A DNA stretch of 64,000 bases. Origin: Bythopirellula sp. Its GTDB lineage: Bacteria > Planctomycetota > Planctomycetia > Pirellulales > Lacipirellulaceae. Below are positions 27,885-36,652 of the stretch, piece after piece; the first letter of the stretch is position 1; each line of letters begins with the position of its first letter. The stretch is taken from positions 1-64,000 of the forward strand of contig JANQQA010000320.1 of NCBI GenBank assembly GCA_028285205.1, in the 5' to 3' direction. Under the pieces are notes generated by a model, which saw only the letters and a program-made list of their open reading frames with translations, ran no database searches and had not been told where the DNA came from. A program made the translations under genes and the position numbers.

Positions 27885-28249
27885 CTGCTCGGCTTCCGAA
27901 GCCTCCGGCGAACTCAGTCGCATAAAATCACCGCATTGATGCAAATGGGCGACAAGATTCCTCGCCCGCCGGCGAATAGGGAGCAAAATCAGCTGGAATT
28001 GGAGCTAATTCTCATTTTGGCCTGACGTTTGCTTTCTGCCAGTCGAAGCCTCGGCAGGGATGGATCACCTGCGAGCAGTCTCGGATGGACTGGTGAAATT
28101 CGAAGACAGGATGTCTGGATTCCTTTAGACTGACGATTGGCAGGCATCGCCGGCCGACCCCAGTTGGGGCCCTTTTTCGATAACGCTCAAGTCACCCCTA
28201 ACCAACTCACGTAGCCGCACTGACCGTTTGGTTGAGAGAGAGGTATTCG
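27885..28249. other. Intergenic region between exosortase and Wzz/BY-kinase genes
   Basis: This 365-nt region holds no coding frame. The ribosome-binding site gagagagagg (28234-28243) of the next gene lies at its right end. No terminator or clear promoter was recognised. Confidence 0.55.
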
Positions 28250-30685
28250 ATGGCGAATAACGATGGATTCAGTAGCTCCGAAGTAATGTACCCCGTCGCC
28301 ACGACCGGTGATGTCCGGCAACAGATGATGCCGGCGGCTCCTTACCCAGGCCCGATGCCAGCTGCGACAGGTGCCGTTCCGTCGCGTGGTCCGGAGCTAA
28401 TCCACGGAGCATTTAACCAGACCTGGTTGCTCAACTGTCTACGTCGCCGATGGTTGATGGCGCTGTGCATGGGAGCATTGTTCGCACTGGGAGCCGCTTT
28501 GCTGCTGCTATGGCTTTTCCCACTCTCCTCGTCAATTACAGCGATCATCTCGGTCAAGCAAGAAGCCGAAGATCTGATGGAGAAGAAGCGACCGTTTTCG
28601 CCGCACGAGATTGAGCACTTCCAAGAGACTCAACTAGGACTGATCAAGAGTCAGTTCGTATTGCAATCCGCCTTAAATCGCTCGGATGTCGCACAAACCG
28701 AAGCCGTAAGAAAAGAAGAACCTGATCCACTGACTTGGCTCAAAGACAACCTGCATGTCAACTTTGCCGGTGACAACATGCAGATTCGCTACGACGGCGA
28801 AGAGGACGCCGATGAAATGAAGATGATCGTTCAAGCAGTGATCGAAGCCTACGAGGCGGACGTGCTCGGCGTAGATCGCATCCGTAGCGAAGAACTACGC
28901 AAAAACCTAGATACGATGCATGAAGATCTGGCTACCGAACTAAAAGAGAAGATGGACGAGTACAATGATCTCGCCGCAGAACTAGGCAACGCATCCGATC
29001 AGACGTCACTTTCTCAGGTCAACCTACTGACCGGCGAAGTGCGACAGATTCAACAGGCAATGCTCAAGCTCAAGCAGGAGCTGCTCGACCTAACGGTGGG
29101 CGTTCAATTGATTCAGAAGTCGGTCTCCAGTCCGGCCGCGATCGAAGAGGCTGTCGATACAGCGATGGCCGAAGATCCAACGCTGGAAGGGTACAAGGCG
29201 GAAGAATTCGCGTACAAGCAGCAGATTCGGACGCTCGCCGCCGGTTCGAAGACGGGGACTTCCGCACAGATCCGACGTATGGAGGCGGGCCTCGCTGCTC
29301 TCCTCCAGGAAGCGGATGCGTATAGAACGCAATTGGAGCGAGAAATTCGCGAGGAAATCAAAAAGTCTCCGCAAACAGCGCTCGATATGGCGATGACCGA
29401 GTACGTCTTGCGGAAACAGTATATCGATTCGGAATTGGCCAATCTTAATGCTCAATACGATGAGAAGATCGAGGAAATCGAACAGAAAGGTGTCCAAGAT
29501 GCCCAGCTCTCGATTCTGCAGTCGCAGATCGATCAGCTCACCGAACTTGAGCACGAAATGGAGTACAAACTGCGGACTTGGAAGATTCAAGATCGAGCTG
29601 CCGATGATCTCTTCCGAGTACTGCAAAAGCCAATTTCAACGGACAAGATCAACGAGGTACAACGCTGGGCAATCTCAGGACTAGGTGCGATTGCAGCGTT
29701 CTGTGCGACTTGCTACGGCATTGCATTGATCGAATTCCGTCGTCGCCGGCTCAATGGTGCCTCAGATATGGACGAAGGCTTGGGTGTGCGTGTTTTGGGC
29801 GTCCTCCCATCGGTTTCGTCTCGCAAGGCAATGGCTCCGGGAGGTGCGGTCGCGGCACAAGTCTCGGAATCGATCGACAACGTGCGTGCCACTTTGATGC
29901 ACGACTCGACAACCCGCAAGCGACAAGTCATTTTGGTGACCAGCCCCGCGACGATGGAAGGCACCACGACCGTCGCGAGCCACTTGGCATTGAGTCTCAC
30001 GCGTGCCGGTCGCCGAACCCTCTTGGTGGACGGCGATATTCGTGAGCCGGCACTCCACAAGTTGTTCGGTATGCCGCTGGAAGACGGTTTGTGCGAGTTG
30101 CTGCGGTCGGATATCGATGTTGCCGACGCGGTGAGACCCACCAACACCGAGGGGCTATGGCTCCTCTCCGCGGGTCACTGCGATATGGACGCGGTTCATG
30201 CCCTGGCAACAGATCAGCCACAGCCGATCATGGAGAAGCTACGGGAACAATTCGATTTCATCATCATCGACGGTGCTCCGGTCTTGGGTCTTTCCGATTC
30301 GATCTCCATCGGTCAGCACGTGGACGGTGCGATTCTCACCGTGCTTCGCGATCACAGCGAGGTTCGCAAAGTGTACCAAGCGATTGAGCAACTCAAGAGC
30401 TTGGGTATTCGCTTGCTTGGTTCGGTCGTCAACGGCGAGCCCATCAAGACGGATCGACGTGTCGTGCAACTGCACAAGAAAAACGCCAAGAAACCGGCGA
30501 AGCTGTCAGCTCCTAAGGCGGAGCAGAACTCAAGCAAATCGGCTGCCAAGTCTGCAGCCAAGCCAGCACCGAAAGCGGATGAGCCACCCGTCGCGGTGGA
30601 AGATCCGATCGAGGATCTTGGTGATATCGAACTGAAAGACGAAGTCGACATCGACTTCGACGATCTGGGGCTCGATAAAGACTAA
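28250..30685 (+). CDS. Wzz/GumC-like protein fused to a degenerate BY-kinase domain
   Basis: The 811-residue inner-membrane protein should control polysaccharide chain length. An N-terminal cytoplasmic stretch precedes TM1 (about 68-88). A long helical/coiled-coil periplasmic region follows (about 95-460), then TM2 (about 470-490, ISGLGAIAAFCATCYGIALI) and a MinD/BY-kinase-like domain (about 530-735). Walker A' (LLVDGDIREP) is present and Walker B reads FIIIDGAPVL. In Walker A, where PGEGK(S/T)T is expected, the sequence is TMEGTTT: the lysine is Thr572. The tail is Lys/Ala- then Asp/Glu-rich and has no tyrosine cluster. It is therefore probably not an active tyrosine kinase. ATG 28250 follows gagagagagg. 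A strong terminator follows. Confidence 0.88.
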   Translation: MANNDGFSSSEVMYPVATTGDVRQQMMPAAPYPGPMPAATGAVPSRGPELIHGAFNQTWLLNCLRRRWLMALCMGALFALGAALLLLWLFPLSSSITAIISVKQEAEDLMEKKRPFSPHEIEHFQETQLGLIKSQFVLQSALNRSDVAQTEAVRKEEPDPLTWLKDNLHVNFAGDNMQIRYDGEEDADEMKMIVQAVIEAYEADVLGVDRIRSEELRKNLDTMHEDLATELKEKMDEYNDLAAELGNASDQTSLSQVNLLTGEVRQIQQAMLKLKQELLDLTVGVQLIQKSVSSPAAIEEAVDTAMAEDPTLEGYKAEEFAYKQQIRTLAAGSKTGTSAQIRRMEAGLAALLQEADAYRTQLEREIREEIKKSPQTALDMAMTEYVLRKQYIDSELANLNAQYDEKIEEIEQKGVQDAQLSILQSQIDQLTELEHEMEYKLRTWKIQDRAADDLFRVLQKPISTDKINEVQRWAISGLGAIAAFCATCYGIALIEFRRRRLNGASDMDEGLGVRVLGVLPSVSSRKAMAPGGAVAAQVSESIDNVRATLMHDSTTRKRQVILVTSPATMEGTTTVASHLALSLTRAGRRTLLVDGDIREPALHKLFGMPLEDGLCELLRSDIDVADAVRPTNTEGLWLLSAGHCDMDAVHALATDQPQPIMEKLREQFDFIIIDGAPVLGLSDSISIGQHVDGAILTVLRDHSEVRKVYQAIEQLKSLGIRLLGSVVNGEPIKTDRRVVQLHKKNAKKPAKLSAPKAEQNSSKSAAKSAAKPAPKADEPPVAVEDPIEDLGDIELKDEVDIDFDDLGLDKD

Positions 30686-30714
30686 ACTTCACCAGCCGGA
30701 TGCTACTTTCCCAC

Positions 30715-30752
30715 GCGGCGTCGAGCCTCTCTTGGCTCGACGCCGCTTTTTT
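30715..30752 (+). terminator. Strong intrinsic terminator after the Wzz/BY-kinase gene
   Basis: A perfect 13-bp stem (gcggcgtcgagcc 30715-30727; ggctcgacgccgc 30734-30746) with a 6-nt loop is followed by six T residues. Confidence 0.92.
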
Positions 30753-30861
30753 GTTGGCTGGCAATTCTGCCGGCGGCAACTGGTTGAGCCTGCGGATTCT
30801 GAGTACGATCAGTAGGCCGCCTGCTTCGAACTCTTCCGCCGCGATCCACACCTGACTTTCG

Positions 30862-33126
30862 ATGATTCAGCAAGCTGGCCTCAGACACATAGGACGCGTG
30901 ATAGAGCGGCGTCGCAGGTGGGTGATCGCAGGATGGGTCACAGCCCTCATCTCGCTCTTGATTCTAGCGCCCGATTGGGACTCCGTCGCAATCGATGGTG
31001 ATCTCAAGCATTTGCCTGACGAGACGACCACGGTCCGCGGCAGCCGGCTCAATGCACAAGCATTTCCCGACGATCTCGCGAAGAGCCAAATCGTGATCGT
31101 CTTTGCCCGCGACCAGCAGCAACTCAGCGTCGAAGATCGGCAACTCGCCCTGCGGACGGCCAATCGATTCGTCGCGTTGGATGAACCGACGTTGGTCGAC
31201 GTCTGGACCGAGAAAACGCCGATTGTGGGCTCCCAGTTGCAAAGCCCGTCGGGCCGTGCCACGCGCGTCGTAGTGCGACTGACCAACGAGTTTATGGCGA
31301 CCGACAATATTCGTCTGCTCCGCTTGGCGGAGGAAATTGTCGCCACTGCCCGCGAAGAAGCCGCGGACGGTTTGGAAATCGGCACCTCGGGTGTTGCAGC
31401 AATTGGGGGTGACATGCTCACCGCCGCCGCGGAGAGCGTCGCGAGCACACACCAGACCACGATTCTGCTCGTCACGCTGGTGCTAATCTTGATCTATCGG
31501 TCTCCGTGGTTGGTGTTGGTACCGCTGTTTACGATTGGCGTCGCGGCTTCAACCTCGCTTGATCTGCTGGCGATCCTGGCTGGCTGGAGTCTAGAGCATC
31601 CTACCAGTTGGCTAACGATTCGAGTTTTTACAACGACGAAAATCTTTGTGATTGTGCTGTTGTTTGGGGCGGGCACGGATTACTGCCTTTTTCTCACCGC
31701 GCGTTTTCGCGAATTGCGCGCCAAGGGGCTTAAGCAGCATTTGGCGATGGCCAAGGCCTTGGAGCATGTCGGACTTGCGCTGGTGGCAAGCGCGCTGACG
31801 ACAATCGTTGGATTGACGATGATGGGCTGGGCCGATTTCGGCAAATTTACCTACAGCGGTCCGGCGATCGCAATCTGTCTGGCGGTGACGCTCCTGGCCT
31901 CGATGACACTCGTGCCTGCGCTTCTGGCAACCCGCCTAGGCGCGCACGTGGCGATCGAAAGTAGCCCCCTGGCGACCAGATTCTGGCAGCGCGCGGCGGA
32001 CCTGATACTGCAGCGACCAGGGAAGATCCTCATCGCATCACTTGTGTTGATGATTCCATTGGCGTGGAATGGTTGGTCGGTCGATTTGACGTACGATCTG
32101 CTTGGGGAGCTACCGGCTGATCGTGTCACGCGGCAAGGAACCCAATTACTGCGCGAGAACTTCCCGCCCGGCGAGATCGGACCTCTAGTGGTATTGGTCC
32201 AGCTCCCCGAGGCAAAACTCGTAGGTCAAGACGGACAATATCTCGTTGCGGAGCTCTCAAGGCCACTGTACGAGATGCCTGGGATTTCGCGCGTTCGCAG
32301 CTGGTATCAACCACTGGGAGATCCGCCTGGAACAGTTTCCCTTTCCCCCGAAGGAGTGATGGAGCTAACGATCAAGGGGAGCCCGATGGCCAAAGCAGCG
32401 TTTGTTTCCCAGGTTGGCGAGTACAAAGACAAGGTCACGCGACTGCACCTAATCCTTACCGACGAGCCGTTTTCGGAGGAGGCCGTCGCGACCTGTGACG
32501 AAGTTGAGCAGACGCTCAAGATCGCCAGCCAAGATCCGAAATCTCCATGGCACGACGCCCGCTTCGAACTGATCGGCACGACGGCAGGTATTCGCGATTT
32601 ACAGCGCGTCACCAGCGCTGATCGCGAGCGCATTCAGATGTTGGTGGCAGCAGCTGTGTTCTTGGTCATCATCGGACTGCTGCGGCGACCTCTCATTTGT
32701 GCCTATCTCATCGTGACAGTGATTTTCAGCTATCTGGTCACGATGGGCATCGCGGATTTTGTGTTCGGGACGATTCGTGGAGAGGACTACCTGGGGTTGG
32801 ACTGGAAAGTCCCCCTGTTTTTGTTTGTGATTCTGGTCGCGGTGGGCCAAGACTACAACATCTATCTGGTGAGCCGTGTATTGGAGGAGCAACGCAAATT
32901 AGGAAAGCGAGCAGGACTTCGTCAAGCGCTGGTGCAAACGGGCGGCATCATCACCAGTTGCGGTCTGATTATGGTCGGGACCTTTATTTCGATGGTCACA
33001 GCCCAAATGAACGGGATGATCGAGCTGGGTTTCGCTCTCTCGTTGGGAATCCTGCTCGACACGTTTGTCGTGCGCACGATTCTCGTGCCTGCGTTTCTAG
33101 CACTTTCGCTTAGACACTCCGCTTAG
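30862..33126 (+). CDS. MMPL/RND-family membrane transporter
   Basis: The 754-residue protein has the MMPL layout: TM1 (VIAGWVTALISLLIL) followed by a large external loop (about 40-195), a five-helix group (about 196-365), a second single TM (ILIASLVLMIPLAW) with a second loop, and a second helix group (about 595-750). Family motifs are visible: GAGTDYCLFLTARFRE in the first half and AVGQDYNIYLVSRVLEE in the second, each with the GxDY core. Such exporters move lipids, hopanoids or polyketides using the proton gradient. Substrate unknown. It follows the EPS locus but is separated by a terminator. Confidence 0.9.
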   Translation: MIQQAGLRHIGRVIERRRRWVIAGWVTALISLLILAPDWDSVAIDGDLKHLPDETTTVRGSRLNAQAFPDDLAKSQIVIVFARDQQQLSVEDRQLALRTANRFVALDEPTLVDVWTEKTPIVGSQLQSPSGRATRVVVRLTNEFMATDNIRLLRLAEEIVATAREEAADGLEIGTSGVAAIGGDMLTAAAESVASTHQTTILLVTLVLILIYRSPWLVLVPLFTIGVAASTSLDLLAILAGWSLEHPTSWLTIRVFTTTKIFVIVLLFGAGTDYCLFLTARFRELRAKGLKQHLAMAKALEHVGLALVASALTTIVGLTMMGWADFGKFTYSGPAIAICLAVTLLASMTLVPALLATRLGAHVAIESSPLATRFWQRAADLILQRPGKILIASLVLMIPLAWNGWSVDLTYDLLGELPADRVTRQGTQLLRENFPPGEIGPLVVLVQLPEAKLVGQDGQYLVAELSRPLYEMPGISRVRSWYQPLGDPPGTVSLSPEGVMELTIKGSPMAKAAFVSQVGEYKDKVTRLHLILTDEPFSEEAVATCDEVEQTLKIASQDPKSPWHDARFELIGTTAGIRDLQRVTSADRERIQMLVAAAVFLVIIGLLRRPLICAYLIVTVIFSYLVTMGIADFVFGTIRGEDYLGLDWKVPLFLFVILVAVGQDYNIYLVSRVLEEQRKLGKRAGLRQALVQTGGIITSCGLIMVGTFISMVTAQMNGMIELGFALSLGILLDTFVVRTILVPAFLALSLRHSA

Positions 33127-33318
33127 CTGGAGTGCGGGTGCAAACGTACGTCGTTAGCATCGGAACAATCGTTACTACTCACGCTCAGTATTGCCCACGT
33201 GCGGATATGATTCGCGGGAACCCGATGCAATGGAGATCGGTTCATGTTCCATACTTGTAGTAGGTAGGGCTCATATTAGCAGAGCCAAGATTTCTCATCT
33301 ATTGATCGGGGCAGGATC

Positions 33319-33699
33319 ATGCGTCTGGGAGACTACTTGGTGCAGCGGAAAGTGCTTTCCGCTCACCAAATCCTAAAAGCGCTGGCTGAACAGCGAAGGC
33401 GGAGAAAGTTTCTCCCCTTACTCTTGGTCGATTTGGGGGCCCTGGAGGATCATCGCGCTTTGAGCTTTTGCTCGCAGGCAGATGAGCAAGGCGAGGATTT
33501 CTTAGACGTCTTGTTACAAGAGAACTTCATTTCCCAAGAGCAATGCCATATCATTCGCGAGACATGGATGCGTAGCGGTCCGCCGCTTGGAAGACTGCTG
33601 GTGGAATTGGGATTCATGGACGAAGCCACGCGACAAGAATTGCTCGACGAGTTCGAAGCCGAAAAGTCGCTGGAAGCAAACTTGGCAGCTCTCTTGTGA
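33319..33699 (+). CDS. Stand-alone MshEN-like (GspE N-terminal) protein
   Basis: A 126-residue protein with repeats resembling the MshEN/T2SSE-N module. The first is MRLGDYLVQRKVLSAHQILK followed by ALAEQ, matching the RLGxxL...L...ALxxQ pattern. The second is FLDVLLQENFISQEQCHIIR and the third is LGRLLVELGFMDEATRQELL. In ATPases such as MshE, paired copies of this motif bind c-di-GMP. No ATPase is attached here. ggggcagga precedes the ATG. It converges on a Ser/Thr kinase gene with a 19-nt gap. Binding of c-di-GMP is an inference; the motif match is partial in the third repeat. Confidence 0.75.
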   Translation: MRLGDYLVQRKVLSAHQILKALAEQRRRRKFLPLLLVDLGALEDHRALSFCSQADEQGEDFLDVLLQENFISQEQCHIIRETWMRSGPPLGRLLVELGFMDEATRQELLDEFEAEKSLEANLAALL

Positions 33700-33718
33700 C
33701 TCAGCGCGAGTGCGGAAG

Positions 33719-34723
33719 TCATTCCTTGTCCATCAGCACCGCGCACGCCACTAGTGCCGCAAGAGCCAAAATACCAAGTACCACTCGAAACCAGCTCGTT
33801 CTCGACGGTGGACCGGCTTGCTCCAGTGGTGGTAGGTTTTGAGTCAACTGGTCCAGATCGGGCCCAAATTCGTCTTCCAATTGATCTTTAATCAATCCTT
33901 GTACGGCACGCGCGTTGAACGGGCGACGTTCTGGGTCTTTCTCCAGAAGTTGCATAACCAATTTCTCAAGCCACTCTGGGCAGTCGATTCCCCGCTCGCG
34001 CAAGCCGAGTGGTTTCTTGTTGAGATGCTGGTCCCAGATTTGTGCGAAGTTCACGCCCTGAAACGGTGGTTTGCCAGTCAGCATTTCGTACATCACACAC
34101 CCCAGTGAGTACAAATCGGCTTTCCCTGAGATATCCTTATCAGCACAAATCTGCTCAGGTGACATGTACGCATACGTGCCTACTGTAATTCCATCAGCGG
34201 TGACGTCGGCTTCATGCGTGTCACGTGCGATGCCAAAGTCGCCTAGCACAATCCGTCCCTTTTCATCGAAGAACAAATTGCTTGTTTTGAGGTCGCGGTG
34301 AATGATGCCGTGGTTATGGGCGTGTTGCAGGGCTGAAGCGATTTGCGCCGCAAAGGCGGCTGCTTGAGACCAACTCAACGGCCCAGTCTTCTCCAATCGC
34401 TCCTTGAGGGATCCGTGGCTCAGCAGCTGCATCGCATAAAAGTACTGACCATCCATTAGTCCGCCCCCGTAGTTGCGTACGATGTGTGGATGGTTCAGCC
34501 GCTCCATGATCGTGATCTCACGCTGGAAGCGGTTATTGATGTTCTCGTCGTGAGCAATCGTCGGATGCAACATCTTGACCGCCACGGGGTGGTCGAGATC
34601 CGGACTTTCGGCTCGATAGACGGTACCGACGGTGCCCATCCCCAGCGGTTCCAGGAGCTTAAATGTCGCCGGTGTCGGCATGAATTTAAGCTCAAAAGGC
34701 GGTTTCGAGACTGGGGAGTCCAT
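33719..34723 (-). CDS. Hanks-type Ser/Thr protein kinase, C-terminal membrane anchor
   Basis: The 334-residue kinase is complete: glycine loop LGMGTVGTVYRAE, ATP lysine in VAVKML, catalytic HRDLKTSN, DFG in LGDFGIAR, and activation segment end AYMSPEQ. The kinase domain spans about 20-285. A single transmembrane helix lies near 313-331 (VVLGILALAALVACAVL) with a short tail, so there is no external sensor domain. GAGGA sits upstream of the ATG at 34723. It is not part of an operon. Substrates unknown; the convergent MshEN-like protein is its nearest neighbour. Confidence 0.93.
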   Translation of the reverse strand: MDSPVSKPPFELKFMPTPATFKLLEPLGMGTVGTVYRAESPDLDHPVAVKMLHPTIAHDENINNRFQREITIMERLNHPHIVRNYGGGLMDGQYFYAMQLLSHGSLKERLEKTGPLSWSQAAAFAAQIASALQHAHNHGIIHRDLKTSNLFFDEKGRIVLGDFGIARDTHEADVTADGITVGTYAYMSPEQICADKDISGKADLYSLGCVMYEMLTGKPPFQGVNFAQIWDQHLNKKPLGLRERGIDCPEWLEKLVMQLLEKDPERRPFNARAVQGLIKDQLEDEFGPDLDQLTQNLPPLEQAGPPSRTSWFRVVLGILALAALVACAVLMDKE

Positions 34724-35461
34724 CAGTTCCTCAAGAGTTAGCCGCCAAGCGAAAAGTGGGTTCTAGCGGACCAAGTGCCCGTCGTATTGGATTTCTACCA
34801 TACTGCAGTAAGCAGTTCCACGAAGTGCCTAGCGACAGGGCAATATCTGCGTCTTTGGTTGGCATCTTCCGCGTACCGCCCATTGGCCAATAGGTCATCG
34901 ACAGAGCTAAATCTTAATCTATGCAGTACTTACGATAAATCGCACTTGCCGACTTCGCAACTGGCACCCCAATTGCACTTATGATCCGGTTGATTGCTGT
35001 CTTTGGAGTTCACTCACACTACCCCAGTGGCAGCCACCAATGAAAAAGGCGGAAACTTCTATGCTCTCCAATTGGTTTAGGGTCGATTCCCTGCGGATGC
35101 AGATCTCCTGCGAGAGACGCTTTGCGGAGTGGCTTGACCGTGGGGCGCCCGGGCGACGAGGTACTTTCTATGCGGACCGCATGGAGAAGGCCGTTTTTGG
35201 CCAAGAATACGCCCGATGCCTAGCGGGACACCCACAATCTCCTTACATTGAGGGCTTGCGCAGTTCGTGTGGCCTTCGTCATTAGTGGGAGCAGCGGGGC
35301 GAAGTCTCGAAAGATTGCTTTTCGCGCGCCCTTCGATCGGCCAGACATGGCTTAAGGTCGTTGGGATCGAGCGTGTTTTTCCTGCAAGGAATGCGATTTC
35401 CACAGGAAGTTTTCAGCCATCGGTCAGTTTTGACAGTCGTATTATCAGGAGAACGTATTAC
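34724..35461. other. 738-nt region: divergent promoters and long glnII leader
   Basis: No annotated-quality gene lies here. The left part carries the promoter region of the minus-strand kinase. A sigma-54 promoter at 34962-34977 would start a transcript near 34989, giving a leader of about 470 nt before glnII. Inside that leader an ATG frame (35040-35285, 81 codons, starting MKKAETSMLSNW) begins about 50 nt from the predicted start. It has no good ribosome-binding site, so I do not call it a gene. aggag at 35450 precedes glnII. Confidence 0.5.
34962..34977 (+). promoter_or_regulatory. Sigma-54 (RpoN) promoter upstream of glnII
   Basis: TGGCAC (34962-34967), five bases, then TTGCA (34973-34977) is a full match to the -24/-12 consensus with the invariant GG and GC at the right spacing. 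It faces glnII, 485 nt before the start codon. Sigma-54 control of glutamine synthetase by nitrogen is classic in other bacteria. An activator would bind upstream; I did not identify its site. Confidence 0.75.
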
Positions 35462-36451
35462 ATGAGTTACAAGCTAGAATACATTTGGTTGGACGGCTAC
35501 ACTCCCGAGCCGAGCCTGCGCAGCAAGACAAAGGTCGTCGATAGCGAGCCAGCCACCGTCGAAGATTGCCCCGGCTGGTCGTTCGACGGCAGTAGCACCG
35601 AGCAGGCGGAAGGTAGCTCTTCAGACTGCCTATTGAAGCCAGTGAAGATGATTGCCGATCCACAGCGTAACAACGCCTCGCTTGTGCTGTGCGAGGTCCT
35701 CAATGCCGACGGCTCTGTCCACGCCTCCAATGGCCGTGGTAAGTTCGAAGACGATACTGATTTGTGGCTCGGCTTTGAGCAAGAGTACACCATCATGCAA
35801 AGTGGCAAGCCACTCGGCTTCCCAGAGGGTGGTTATCCGGGACCGCAGGGGCCCTACTACTGTTCGGTCGGCATCGACAACTGCGTCGGTCGCGACATCG
35901 TCGAAGATCACCTAGACACGTGCCTCGAAGCGGGCTTGAGCATCACCGGCATCAACGCGGAAGTGATGAAAGGCCAGTGGGAGTACCAGCTGTTCGGCAA
36001 AGGTGCCAAGAATGCCTGCGATGACCTTTGGCTCTCGCGTTACATCTTGCACCGTAGTGCAGAGCAATACGGTGTGAACATTGAGCTGCATCCTAAGCCA
36101 ATCAAGGGTGATTGGAATGGCAGCGGCATGCACACCAACTTCTCGAATACGGACATTCGTGAGAAGGGTGGCGAAGACATGATCAAGGGCATCTGCGAGA
36201 AGTTCCGCGGCCGTCACGAAGCTCACATCGCTTCCTACGGCTCGGACAACGATCAACGTCTGACCGGTCTGCACGAAACGCAAGCGATCGATCAGTTTAG
36301 CTACGGCGTCAGCGACCGTGGTGCTTCGATTCGTATCCCAGTTGGCACTGTCCAGAATGGCTGGAAGGGCTATCTGGAAGATCGTCGTCCCGCATCGAAC
36401 GCCGATCCCTACAAAGTGGTAGGCGAGATTCTCGCGACGCTGCGTTCCTAG
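35462..36451 (+). CDS. glnII: Type II (eukaryote-like) glutamine synthetase
   Basis: A 329-residue GSII that makes glutamine from glutamate, ammonia and ATP. Family features: YIWLDGYTPEPSLRSKT at the start, WSFDGSSTEQAEGSSSD, the ATP/metal block WLGFEQEYTI, GINAEVMKGQWEYQ, GDWNGSGMHTNFS, and the C-terminal RIPVGTVQNGWKGYLEDRRP. GSII enzymes are octamers or decamers and are not controlled by adenylylation. The ATG at 35462 has aggaga upstream and begins the conserved region, while the longer frame runs through the leader. A sigma-54 promoter lies upstream. It is followed by a terminator and then by glnA, a different GS. Confidence 0.96.
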   Translation: MSYKLEYIWLDGYTPEPSLRSKTKVVDSEPATVEDCPGWSFDGSSTEQAEGSSSDCLLKPVKMIADPQRNNASLVLCEVLNADGSVHASNGRGKFEDDTDLWLGFEQEYTIMQSGKPLGFPEGGYPGPQGPYYCSVGIDNCVGRDIVEDHLDTCLEAGLSITGINAEVMKGQWEYQLFGKGAKNACDDLWLSRYILHRSAEQYGVNIELHPKPIKGDWNGSGMHTNFSNTDIREKGGEDMIKGICEKFRGRHEAHIASYGSDNDQRLTGLHETQAIDQFSYGVSDRGASIRIPVGTVQNGWKGYLEDRRPASNADPYKVVGEILATLRS

Positions 36452-36508
36452 ACACTGAATTCCCAGACGCGTTCGTCGAACGCTGGAGACTCGCATTGCT
36501 GAAGCACC

Positions 36509-36546
36509 AACCCCTCTTTGCCCTGCTGGCGAAGAGGGGTTTTCTG
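36509..36546 (+). terminator. Intrinsic terminator between glnII and glnA
   Basis: aacccctctt (36509-36518) pairs perfectly with aagaggggtt (36532-36541), followed by ttctgttg. The T-run is short, so termination may be partial and allow read-through into glnA. Confidence 0.7.
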
Positions 36547-36652
36547 TTGTAGGTTGTGAAGATTGCGTTGCGGCTAGCGATGTGCCGAGCCCACAAATCA
36601 ATGCCGACCGCAACTCACGACCAACCAACGCTCCACAATAAAGGCGAGAACG

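Noticed and set aside
35083-35100. tRNA T-arm-like sequence (agggtcgattccct)
   Set aside because: No matching acceptor, D or anticodon arms around it.
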